Source of the DNA: Paraclostridium tenue
GTDB lineage: Bacteria; Bacillota; Clostridia; Peptostreptococcales; Peptostreptococcaceae
DNA: 18,714 bases
Direction: 5' to 3'
Assembly: GCF_039521565.1 (NCBI RefSeq)
Contig: NZ_BAAACP010000027.1
Location: 1-18,714 of the forward strand
A program made the position numbers and the translations under genes. A model generated the notes under the pieces. That model was not told the origin of the DNA, made no database searches, and saw only the letters and a list, made by a program, of their open reading frames with translations. Below, in pieces: positions 6,880 to 14,010 of this stretch; position 1 is the stretch's first letter, and each line of letters opens with the position of its first letter.

Positions 6880-6940
6880 ATAGTATATATATCCACATTT
6901 TATTAAAAATGTTAATAATTTAGTGGATTATATATACTAT
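6880..6940. repeat. Inverted repeat between proS and gltX
   Basis: Arms 6880-6896 (17 bases, ending TATATCCAC) and 6923-6940 (18 bases, starting GTGGATTATA) are complementary apart from one extra base, with a 26-base AT-rich centre. It begins shortly after the proS stop codon. It could fold as an mRNA-end hairpin, but no T-run follows on the minus strand, so it is not a standard terminator. Confidence 0.55.
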
Positions 6941-6952
6941 CTAAGTTTTAAA

Positions 6953-8668
6953 CTATCCTAATTTAACTTCATTCTTTACAAATTCAGCTTTCACCTTGTC
7001 AGCTATTTCATCTAAAGATATTAATTCTTTTTCTGACTCACTTCTTAATTTAAATTCTACTTTTCCATCAGTTATATCTTTACCTACTGTAATTCTCATA
7101 GGTATACCTATTAATTCAGAATCTTTGAATTTAACTCCAACTCTTTCATCTCTATCATCTAGTAATACTTCTACTCCCATAGAAAGTAATTCATTGTATA
7201 TCTTTTCAGCAGCTTCCATTTGCTCTGCTTTCTTAACATTTACTGGAACTACAACTACATGATATGGAGCTATAGCTAAAGGCCATATTATACCATTTTC
7301 ATCGTTATGTTGTTCTATTACAGCTGCAGCAGTTCTTTCAACTCCTATACCATAACATCCCATAACTATTGGCTTGCTTTTTCCGTCTTTGTCTATGAAG
7401 TTTGCACCCATAGTTTCAGAATACTTAGTTCCTAATTTGAATATATGACCAACTTCAACCCCTCTAGCTATTTCAAGTGGAGCCCCACAACATGTACACT
7501 TATCTCCTTCTTGTACATTTCTGAAATCTCCAACTACACCATCAAAGTCTCTACCAAAGTTAGCATTTCTTATATGATAGTCTGTTTTATTTCCACCTAC
7601 ACCGATATTGCTTTGTTCTGCTACTTCTTTGTCTATGAATATATAGTCAGCTTTCATTCCTATAGGTCCTGCAAATCCAACTTCTGCATTAGTTAACTCT
7701 TTTACAACTTCTTCTCTAGCTAAGTCAAATTCTATAACTTCACCTATAGCATTAGCTACTTTAACTTCGTTAACATCTCTGTCTCCTCTTACTAAAACAA
7801 CAACTGTTTTTCCGTCAGCTTCATATATTAAAGTTTTAGCGAAAGTATCTGCTGTAGTGTTAAAGAATTCGCATAATTGTTCTATAGTAGTTACTCCTGG
7901 AGTGTGAACTGGCTCTAATTCTCTCATTTCTTCTTTAGCTTTTAAATCATTCACTGAATGAGCTTTTTCTATATTAGCTGCATAATCACATCCACTACAG
8001 AATACTATTTCATCTTCTCCAACAGGAGATTTAACCATAAATTCTGCTGAAGTAGATCCACCTATAGCTCCTGAATCAGCTTGAACAGGGCTGTTCTCTA
8101 AGTCACATCTTCTAAATATTTCTGTATATGCATCATACATATCTTGATATGACTTGTCTAATCCTGCTTCATCAACGTCAAAGCTGTATGCATCCTTCAT
8201 TGTGAAAGATTTAGTTCTCATAACTCCAAATCTTGGTCTTCTTTCATCTCTATATTTGGTTTGTATTTGATATAGGTTTAAAGGTAATTGCTTATATGAT
8301 GTAACATCTTGTCTTATTATATCTGTGAAAACTTCCTCATGTGTTGGTCCTAAGCAGTAATCTCTATTATTTCTGTCTTTTAATCTAAACATTTCTGCTC
8401 CCATTACATCCCATCTTCCAGACTCTTGCCATAATTCAGCTGGGATTAATGCTGAGCATAATATTTCTTGACATCCTTTTTTATTTAACTCTTCTCTTAT
8501 TATGTTTTCTATTTTTTTGAAAACTCTTATTCCCATAGGTAATTGATTATATACCCCTGATGACATTTTCTTTATCATACCAGCTCTCATCATTAATTGA
8601 TGACTTGTTATTTCTGCATCTGCTGGAACCTCTCTTAAAGTAGGCATAAACATCTTTGACATTTTCAT
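6953..8668 (-). CDS. proS: Prolyl-tRNA synthetase, bacterial type with editing insertion
   Basis: Class II synthetase charging tRNA-Pro, 571 residues, the normal bacterial length. Motif 2 is in YRDERRPRFGVMRTKSFTMK and motif 3 in GCYGIGVERTAAAVIEQH. Between them (about 225-405) lies the INS domain that hydrolyses Ala-tRNA-Pro, with the lysine-containing stretch TFAKTLIYEADGKTVVVLVR. The C-terminal anticodon-binding domain starts near IAPYHVVVVPV. AGGAGG lies 9 bases before the first ATG; a second in-frame ATG two codons later is less well spaced. A proline-specific T-box riboswitch controls it. No clear terminator separates it from gltX, but an inverted repeat follows. Confidence 0.98.
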   Translation of the reverse strand: MKMSKMFMPTLREVPADAEITSHQLMMRAGMIKKMSSGVYNQLPMGIRVFKKIENIIREELNKKGCQEILCSALIPAELWQESGRWDVMGAEMFRLKDRNNRDYCLGPTHEEVFTDIIRQDVTSYKQLPLNLYQIQTKYRDERRPRFGVMRTKSFTMKDAYSFDVDEAGLDKSYQDMYDAYTEIFRRCDLENSPVQADSGAIGGSTSAEFMVKSPVGEDEIVFCSGCDYAANIEKAHSVNDLKAKEEMRELEPVHTPGVTTIEQLCEFFNTTADTFAKTLIYEADGKTVVVLVRGDRDVNEVKVANAIGEVIEFDLAREEVVKELTNAEVGFAGPIGMKADYIFIDKEVAEQSNIGVGGNKTDYHIRNANFGRDFDGVVGDFRNVQEGDKCTCCGAPLEIARGVEVGHIFKLGTKYSETMGANFIDKDGKSKPIVMGCYGIGVERTAAAVIEQHNDENGIIWPLAIAPYHVVVVPVNVKKAEQMEAAEKIYNELLSMGVEVLLDDRDERVGVKFKDSELIGIPMRITVGKDITDGKVEFKLRSESEKELISLDEIADKVKAEFVKNEVKLG

Positions 8669-8693
8669 AATATTGTTCCTCCTATTTTTATAA

Positions 8694-8732
8694 TAAAAAA
8701 ACCTTTCATCTCTATAATAGAGACGAAAGGTT
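8694..8732 (-). terminator. T-box-controlled terminator before proS
   Basis: Minus-strand hairpin with 15-bp arms (8718-8732 with 8700-8714, one G-T wobble) and a 3-base loop, followed by a run of T residues. It is mutually exclusive with the antiterminator formed by the T-box sequence just upstream, as in other T-box leaders. Confidence 0.92.
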
Positions 8733-8950
8733 ATATTTCCGCGGTACCACTCTAGTTAATCAATATACTTTTTATATTGATTCTCTTTGTAGGATATAAC
8801 GGTCCTTACCGTAAGAACTTTTTACCGTCCTTAAGCTCTGAGATTGGTTCAAAAACTTATTTTTAGAAGCTCTCACCTAATACTTCTTCTCTGTAAAAAA
8901 CTCTATTTTTTACTATTTCTCTTCTTGGCTTTTTAATTTTAAAATTTATT
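8694..8950 (-). promoter_or_regulatory. Proline-responsive T-box riboswitch leader of proS
   Basis: The minus strand contains the T-box motif AACTAGAGTGGTACCGCGG at 8739-8757, whose TGGT can pair with an ACCA tRNA end. Stem I can be read directly. GAGA (8918-8921) pairs with TCTC (8840-8843), enclosing an internal loop with AGTA on one side and GAACCAA on the other, and an A5/T5 helix follows. The specifier codon is therefore CCA (8845-8847), proline, which agrees with the downstream gene. Uncharged tRNA-Pro would stabilise the antiterminator and allow proS transcription. The 5' end is inferred from the promoter. Confidence 0.95.
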
Positions 8951-8957
8951 TATTATA

Positions 8958-8986
8958 ATTTTATAGTAATTATTTGATATTGTCAA
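8958..8986 (-). promoter_or_regulatory. Strong promoter of the proS T-box transcript, inside the end of ispF
   Basis: On the minus strand a perfect -35 TTGACA (8981-8986) is followed after 17 bases by TAAAAT (8958-8963). The -35 lies within the last codons of ispF. The expected start near 8951 places the whole T-box stem I in the transcript. Confidence 0.75.
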
Positions 8987-9455
8987 TCTTAACTAATAAA
9001 CATATACTTTGTGCTGATATACCTTCTTTGTTTCCTGTGAAACCAAGTCCTTCTTCTGTAGTTGCTTTAACATTTATATTGTCTATATCTGTATTTAATA
9101 CTTTTGCTATATTAGCCCTCATAGTTTGTATGTGAGGTGCCATCTTTGGTGCTTGAGCTATTATCGTAGCATCTAAATTTCCTACAGTATATCCTTTTTC
9201 TTTTATTAAATTATATACAAATTCTAATAATTTCATACTATCTGCACCTTTATATTTTTCATCTGTATCAGGGAAGTGCTTACCTATATCTCCAAGAGCT
9301 AATGCTCCTAATATAGAGTCCATTATTGCATGAAGTAATACATCTGCATCAGAGTGCCCTAATAAACCTTTTTCATGTGGTATTTCTACTCCACCTAGTA
9401 TTAGCTTTCTATTTTCAACTAACTTATGAACATCATAACCCATTCCAACTCTCAT
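8970..9455 (-). CDS. ispF: 2-C-methyl-D-erythritol 2,4-cyclodiphosphate synthase
   Basis: IspF cyclises CDP-methylerythritol 2-phosphate in the MEP isoprenoid pathway, as a homotrimer with metals at the active site. The 161 residues match the family length. Metal ligands Asp8, His10 (GYDVHKL) and His42 (LLGHSDADVLLHA) are present, and so are the GDIGKHFPDTD and KATTEEGLGFTG blocks. It begins 19 bases after ispD with GGAGG ahead of its ATG, so the two are co-transcribed. Its 3' end contains the promoter of the proS leader. Confidence 0.97.
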   Translation of the reverse strand: MRVGMGYDVHKLVENRKLILGGVEIPHEKGLLGHSDADVLLHAIMDSILGALALGDIGKHFPDTDEKYKGADSMKLLEFVYNLIKEKGYTVGNLDATIIAQAPKMAPHIQTMRANIAKVLNTDIDNINVKATTEEGLGFTGNKEGISAQSICLLVKIDNIK

Positions 9456-9474
9456 AATTATCCTCCGTTAATTT

Positions 9475-10152
9475 TTATTTTTTTAATATTTGTTCTCCAA
9501 ATTTTAAATCTTCTGGTGTCGTTATTTTTATATTATCATATGAACCTTCTACCATTTTAACATTGTATCCTATTCGTTCTACTAACATTGCATCATCTGT
9601 ACCGTAATAATTTTTATTATATGCATCTTCATACGCTTTTGTTATAATATCGCACTTAAAAACTTGAGGAGTTTGTACTGACCATAAATAACGTCTGTCT
9701 GGAGTATCTATAATACTTCCATCTTCACTAACTATTTTTATAGTATCTTTAACTTTAACCCCTACAACAACTGCATTATATTTTTTAGCTTCTTCTATAG
9801 AATTTTCTATTATATCTCCTGTTACAAAAGGTCTTGCTCCATCATGAACAAGAATTACATCACAGTTATTATTAAGCTTCTTTATTCCATTATAAACAGA
9901 ATCTTGTCTCTCATTTCCTCCATATGCAATTTTTATATCATCAAATCCATATTTATTTATAACATTATCTATAAAGTATTTCTCTTCTTCTTCTTTTATA
10001 ACTACAACTATATCATCTATATTATCATTATTGTAAAACTTATCTATAGTATGCGCTATAATTTCCTTGTCGTTTAGCTTTATAAACTGTTTATTTATAT
10101 CTTTTTTCATTCTACTTCCAGTTCCTGCAGCTACAATTATAACCCCATTCAT
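9475..10152 (-). CDS. ispD: 2-C-methyl-D-erythritol 4-phosphate cytidylyltransferase
   Basis: IspD transfers CMP from CTP to methylerythritol phosphate, the step before IspE and IspF in the MEP pathway. The 225-residue protein has the nucleotide-binding N-terminus IIVAAGTGSRMKKDINKQF, with Arg14 and Lys21 equivalent to the catalytic Arg and Lys of the family. HDGARPF, DTIK, SVQTPQVF and NIKITTPEDL follow. AGAGGTGAT precedes the ATG. A terminator after yacL lies 80 bases upstream, so ispD-ispF probably has its own promoter, but I found no convincing -35/-10 pair, only weak AT-rich candidates. No ispE is visible here. Confidence 0.96.
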   Translation of the reverse strand: MNGVIIVAAGTGSRMKKDINKQFIKLNDKEIIAHTIDKFYNNDNIDDIVVVIKEEEEKYFIDNVINKYGFDDIKIAYGGNERQDSVYNGIKKLNNNCDVILVHDGARPFVTGDIIENSIEEAKKYNAVVVGVKVKDTIKIVSEDGSIIDTPDRRYLWSVQTPQVFKCDIITKAYEDAYNKNYYGTDDAMLVERIGYNVKMVEGSYDNIKITTPEDLKFGEQILKK

Positions 10153-10231
10153 ATTATCACCTCTTAGTAACCTAAAATAATTTATATATATTTTAACATA
10201 TGGACTTAAATAAATATTTATTAAAATTAAA

Positions 10232-10260
10232 AAGCCTTCAGATTTAATTTCTGAAGACTT
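10232..10260 (-). terminator. Terminator after the PIN/TRAM gene
   Basis: Hairpin with 11-bp arms (10250-10260 with 10232-10242, G-T wobbles), a 7-base loop and a following T-rich tract on the minus strand. It starts a few bases after the stop codon of the upstream gene and separates it from ispD. Confidence 0.88.
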
Positions 10261-10264
10261 TTTT

Positions 10265-11350
10265 TTAATCTACTTTAGGTTTTCCAAATATCATTCTTCC
10301 AGCTGGTGTTTGTAATACAGATGTAACTAAAACTCTTATAGTTTCTCCCATATATTTCTTTCCACCATCAACTACAATCATAGTACCATCATCTAGGTAT
10401 GCAATTCCTTGATTTGATTCTTTCCCTTCTTTAACAACTTGTACTATCATATGTTCACCTGGTATTGCTACCGGTTTAATTGCATTAGCTAATTCGTTTA
10501 TATTAAGGACCTCAACACCTTGAACTTGAGCTACTTTATTTAAATTATAATCATTAGTAACAACTTTACCTCCAAGTGTTTCAGCTAACTTTAATAATTT
10601 CGCATCAACTTCTGCTATATCATCAAAGTCTTTATTGCTTATTTCAACTTCTATGTTTAATTCTTTTTGTATTATATTAAGTATATCTAAACCTCGTCTA
10701 CCTCTAACTCTCTTTAAATCATCAGACGAATCTGCTATATGTCTTAACTCATCTAATACAAAAGTCGGTATTACAATTTTCCCTTCTATAAATCCAGTTT
10801 GGCATATTTCTGCAATTCTACCATCTATGATAACACTAGTATCTAAAACCTTAGGTGGTATACTTTTTTCCTTTTTAATATTTTTATCTTTAATTGGTGT
10901 TAATTTCGTTAGTTTATTTAAATTAAATATGTCATCTTTACTCTTTAATGCAACCCTGATTCCTAGATATCCTAAGAATACATATGTAAATAATGATAAT
11001 AGATTACCTACTATAGGTATCTTAAGTGATAGTATTAATTGACTTACTAAATAAGCTATAACAAGCCCTACTATTAACCCTATAGTCCCTAATATTATAT
11101 CAGTTTGAGGATATTTAGATATTTCCCTATCCATATCTTTAGCTAATTTCCTAGATCTATTCATAATCCAAGGTCCCATCATGTAGAAAATGAACCCTAG
11201 TACTAAACCAACCACTATAGAAACTATAAAGGTATATAGTTCTGATCCAAAAGACAGCTTAGGAAAATTTTGAGCTGCTGATATGTATGTTGTCATACCT
11301 ACTGCAAATCCTAAGATTCCTATTATTGCTCTTATTATCTTCGATAACAA
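10265..11350 (-). CDS. yacL: Membrane-anchored PIN/TRAM-domain protein (YacL family)
   Basis: A 361-residue integral membrane protein with four predicted transmembrane segments at about residues 5-22, 42-60, 84-108 and 113-133. These are followed by a cytoplasmic PIN nuclease-like domain (about 166-290) and a TRAM domain (about 292-352). The PIN acidic residues are seen in VLDTSVIIDGR (Asp170, Asp176), VLDELRHIAD, VDAKLL and VVTNDYNL. PIN domains usually cleave RNA and TRAM domains usually bind it, so a membrane-tethered RNase is the likely role; direct evidence for the family is limited as far as I know. The start is a TTG preceded by AGGGGGTG. The disA-yacL-ispD order is conserved in Firmicutes. 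It has its own promoter and terminator. Confidence 0.9.
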   Translation of the reverse strand: MLSKIIRAIIGILGFAVGMTTYISAAQNFPKLSFGSELYTFIVSIVVGLVLGFIFYMMGPWIMNRSRKLAKDMDREISKYPQTDIILGTIGLIVGLVIAYLVSQLILSLKIPIVGNLLSLFTYVFLGYLGIRVALKSKDDIFNLNKLTKLTPIKDKNIKKEKSIPPKVLDTSVIIDGRIAEICQTGFIEGKIVIPTFVLDELRHIADSSDDLKRVRGRRGLDILNIIQKELNIEVEISNKDFDDIAEVDAKLLKLAETLGGKVVTNDYNLNKVAQVQGVEVLNINELANAIKPVAIPGEHMIVQVVKEGKESNQGIAYLDDGTMIVVDGGKKYMGETIRVLVTSVLQTPAGRMIFGKPKVD

Positions 11351-11387
11351 ATTTTCACCCCCTATATTTTTTCCTTAATATTTTCTT

Positions 11388-11416
11388 ATTATAATCAAAC
11401 TACTAATTATATTCAA
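11388..11416 (-). promoter_or_regulatory. Probable sigma-A promoter of yacL
   Basis: On the minus strand TTGAAT (11411-11416) is followed after exactly 17 bases by TATAAT (11388-11393). It lies in the 87-base gap after disA and would give a short leader ahead of the TTG start. Confidence 0.72.
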
Positions 11417-11437
11417 GAACAAACTTATATCAATATT

Positions 11438-12508
11438 TTATATATGTCTATCTATAAGTGATAATTCTTGCATTTTTATGAGTCCATTTTTTATATACTT
11501 TGCTCTTATTTCTCCTATGCCCTCCACATCATCTAAATCTTCTATTGAAGCATTAAGTATATCTTGAAAGTCTTCAAAATAATTCACTAAGTTTTCTATT
11601 ATAGTACTAGGTAATCTATGTATTTTATTTAAAATTCTATAACCTCTAGGTCTTATTGGCATATCCATACTTTCTGAGAATCCAGTATATCCAATCATTT
11701 TAGCTATATTAGCTAAATCTAATAATTCTTCTGATGATAATGATATAATTTTTTTCTTAAATTCGCTTAAAGTCATATCATTTCTTTGATAATCTTTTAG
11801 TATTTGGTTTTGATCTATTTTTGTAGTTCCCATTAGTTCATCAACCTGCATACTTATAAGCATACCTTCAACACCTAGTTCTACTATATACTTTTCTATT
11901 ATATTTGTAACTCTCATAACCATTTCTATTTTTTGAACTACAAGTACAACATCATATAAAGTTACCAAATCTTTAAATTCCAATGCATTTAAACTTATGA
12001 TAGCTTGGTCTAAAACTGATTTGTATTTTTCTAAGGTTTGTAATGCTTGATTAGCTTTAGTAAAAATCTTTGATATGTCATCAATTACATATTTTTTATC
12101 ACCTTGATAAACAGTTATTACATTTCTTCTTTGTGATATTGCAATTACTATACCACCAGTTTGTTTAGCAACTCTTTCAGCTGTTCTATGTCTAGTTCCT
12201 GTTTCTCCAGTTTCAATCGAATAATCTGGTATAAGCTGAGCATTTGCATATAATATCTTTTTTATATCTCCACTTAATACTATAGCTCCATCCATTTTTG
12301 CAAGCTCATATAAATATGCAGGTGAGTAATCTGCATTTATATTAAAGCCCCCATCTACAATTTTCATAACTTCATCACTATCAGCTATAACTATAAGTCC
12401 TCCTGTTTTAGCTTTTAATACATGGTCTATTCCTATTCTAAGACTTGTACCAGGAGATATCATTTTTAATGTGGTAATTGCTTTTTTTCCACTAAAAAAA
12501 TCATCCAT
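11438..12508 (-). CDS. disA: DNA integrity scanning diadenylate cyclase DisA
   Basis: DisA forms an octamer that scans DNA and makes c-di-AMP from two ATP; branched DNA inhibits it. The 356-residue protein has the DAC catalytic domain at the N-terminus, with the signatures MDGAIVLSGD (DGA at 73-75) and GTRHRTAERVAKQTGG (RHR at 106-108). A helical linker follows, then a C-terminal helix-hairpin-helix DNA-binding domain around LDDVEGIGEIRAKYIKNGL. Its ATG is two bases after the radA stop (TAA-TA-ATG), and its Shine-Dalgarno sequence GGGGGG lies within the last radA codons. The two are therefore one transcription and translation unit, fitting their shared role at recombination intermediates. Confidence 0.97.
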   Translation of the reverse strand: MDDFFSGKKAITTLKMISPGTSLRIGIDHVLKAKTGGLIVIADSDEVMKIVDGGFNINADYSPAYLYELAKMDGAIVLSGDIKKILYANAQLIPDYSIETGETGTRHRTAERVAKQTGGIVIAISQRRNVITVYQGDKKYVIDDISKIFTKANQALQTLEKYKSVLDQAIISLNALEFKDLVTLYDVVLVVQKIEMVMRVTNIIEKYIVELGVEGMLISMQVDELMGTTKIDQNQILKDYQRNDMTLSEFKKKIISLSSEELLDLANIAKMIGYTGFSESMDMPIRPRGYRILNKIHRLPSTIIENLVNYFEDFQDILNASIEDLDDVEGIGEIRAKYIKNGLIKMQELSLIDRHI

Positions 12509-12510
12509 TA

Positions 12511-13890
12511 TTATCTATTCCCCCCTAATACTATATTTATAGCTTGTCTTACACTATCCACTGGACAAATTTCTATACCTTTTACATCTTTGACTGCTTC
12601 ATAATTACTCTTTGGTATAACAATTTTAGTAAATCCTAACTTTTTGCATTCTGATATCCTTTTTTCTATAAAACTTACAGCTCTTATTTCTCCTGTTAGT
12701 CCAACTTCCCCAGTTATAGCTACATTTCCATCTATCGGTATATTCCTAAAACTAGAAGCTATAGACATAACAATTCCTAAGTCTATAGATGGTTCATTGA
12801 CTTTTAGTCCTCCAACAACATTTATATATACATCCTGATTTTGTATTTGCATACCAACACGTTTTTCTAGAACTGCCATAAGCAAAGATACTCTATTATA
12901 ATCTACTCCTGTTGCTGTTCTTTTTGGTATACCAAAACTAGTTGGTGAAACTAAAGCTTGAAGTTCTAATAGCATTGGTCTGGTACCTTCAACTGTAGAT
13001 ATAATTACTGATCCTGCAACATCTTTTGGTTTTTCAGCTATAAGTATTTTTGATGGATTTTCTAACTCTATTAATCCAAGTTCTCTCATCTCAAAGACTC
13101 CTAGTTCATTTGTAGATCCAAATCTATTTTTTACAGCTCTTATTAATCTATATGTATTAAATCTTTCTCCTTCAAAATACAGGACTGTGTCGACCATATG
13201 CTCTAAAACTTTAGGTCCTGCCAGTGATCCTTCCTTAGTTACATGTCCAACAACAAAGGTAGATATACCCATTTTTTTAGAAATTTTCATAAATCTTGAT
13301 GTACCTTCTTTTATCTGACTTACGGTACCTGGAGCAGATGTAATCTCGGGGCTAAAAACAGTTTGTATAGAATCAACAATTATTAAGTCTGGGTTAACAC
13401 TTTCTAAGTGAGCTTCTATTATACTTAAATTATTTTCAGCGAATATATATAAATTATCGGACTGTATTCCTAGTCTTTGAGCCCTCATTTTTATTTGAGA
13501 TGCAGATTCTTCCCCTGATATGTATAAAACTTTTTTCCCACTATTTGCTACATTACTTGCAACTTGTATAAGTAATGTAGATTTTCCTATACCTGGATCT
13601 CCTCCAACTAATACTAAAGATCCTTTAACGACTCCTCCACCTAGAACTCTATCTAATTCATTTATACAAGTTGAGAATCTTTGTTCTTTTATCGTTTCTA
13701 TCGAATTTATATTTAAAGGTCTAGATGATGATTTATCTATAACAAATACTTCTTTATTAGACTTAGAGCGTTTCTCTTCTATTTCTTCAACAAAAGTGTT
13801 CCATTTACTACACTCTGGACATTTTCCTAGCCATTTACTATTTTCATATCCACATTCTTGACACACATATTTAGTTTTTATTTTCGCCAT
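12511..13890 (-). CDS. radA: DNA repair protein RadA
   Basis: RadA is a RecA-like ATPase/helicase that promotes branch migration of recombination intermediates. The 459 residues comprise an N-terminal zinc finger (Cys10, Cys13, Cys24, Cys27 in CQECGYENSKWLGKCPEC), a RecA-type core with Walker A GGDPGIGKST (about 97-105), the diagnostic KNRFG motif (254-258), and a C-terminal Lon-protease-like domain (about 285-459; PSIDLGIVMSIASSF, TGEVGLTGEIR). It follows clpC, as in most Firmicutes, but a hairpin at 13972-13999 and an inverted repeat at 13935-13962 separate them, so radA-disA may be expressed independently. Confidence 0.97.
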   Translation of the reverse strand: MAKIKTKYVCQECGYENSKWLGKCPECSKWNTFVEEIEEKRSKSNKEVFVIDKSSSRPLNINSIETIKEQRFSTCINELDRVLGGGVVKGSLVLVGGDPGIGKSTLLIQVASNVANSGKKVLYISGEESASQIKMRAQRLGIQSDNLYIFAENNLSIIEAHLESVNPDLIIVDSIQTVFSPEITSAPGTVSQIKEGTSRFMKISKKMGISTFVVGHVTKEGSLAGPKVLEHMVDTVLYFEGERFNTYRLIRAVKNRFGSTNELGVFEMRELGLIELENPSKILIAEKPKDVAGSVIISTVEGTRPMLLELQALVSPTSFGIPKRTATGVDYNRVSLLMAVLEKRVGMQIQNQDVYINVVGGLKVNEPSIDLGIVMSIASSFRNIPIDGNVAITGEVGLTGEIRAVSFIEKRISECKKLGFTKIVIPKSNYEAVKDVKGIEICPVDSVRQAINIVLGGNR

Positions 13891-13934
13891 TTATAAACTC
13901 ACCCTTATGTAATTTTTTTATTCTAGTATTAATT

Positions 13935-13962
13935 TTAACATATATAATCCTTAATATGTTAA
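13935..13962. repeat. Operator-like inverted repeat upstream of radA
   Basis: TTAACATAT (13935-13943) and ATATGTTAA (13954-13962) are perfect 9-bp arms around 10 bases. It lies between the clpC hairpin and the radA start, where the radA promoter would be. No T-run follows, so it looks more like a protein-binding site than a terminator. Confidence 0.4.
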
Positions 13963-13971
13963 ATTTATAGT

Positions 13972-13999
13972 ATAAAGGAGCTTATTTAAGCTCCTTTAT
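13972..13999 (-). terminator. Terminator-like hairpin after clpC
   Basis: Perfect 13-bp arms (ATAAAGGAGCTTA on the minus strand pairing with TAAGCTCCTTTAT) with a 2-base centre, 11 bases after the clpC stop. The tract after the stem on the minus strand is only weakly T-rich, so termination may be partial and some read-through into radA is possible. Confidence 0.7.
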
Positions 14000-14010
14000 T
14001 ATTTATTCTT

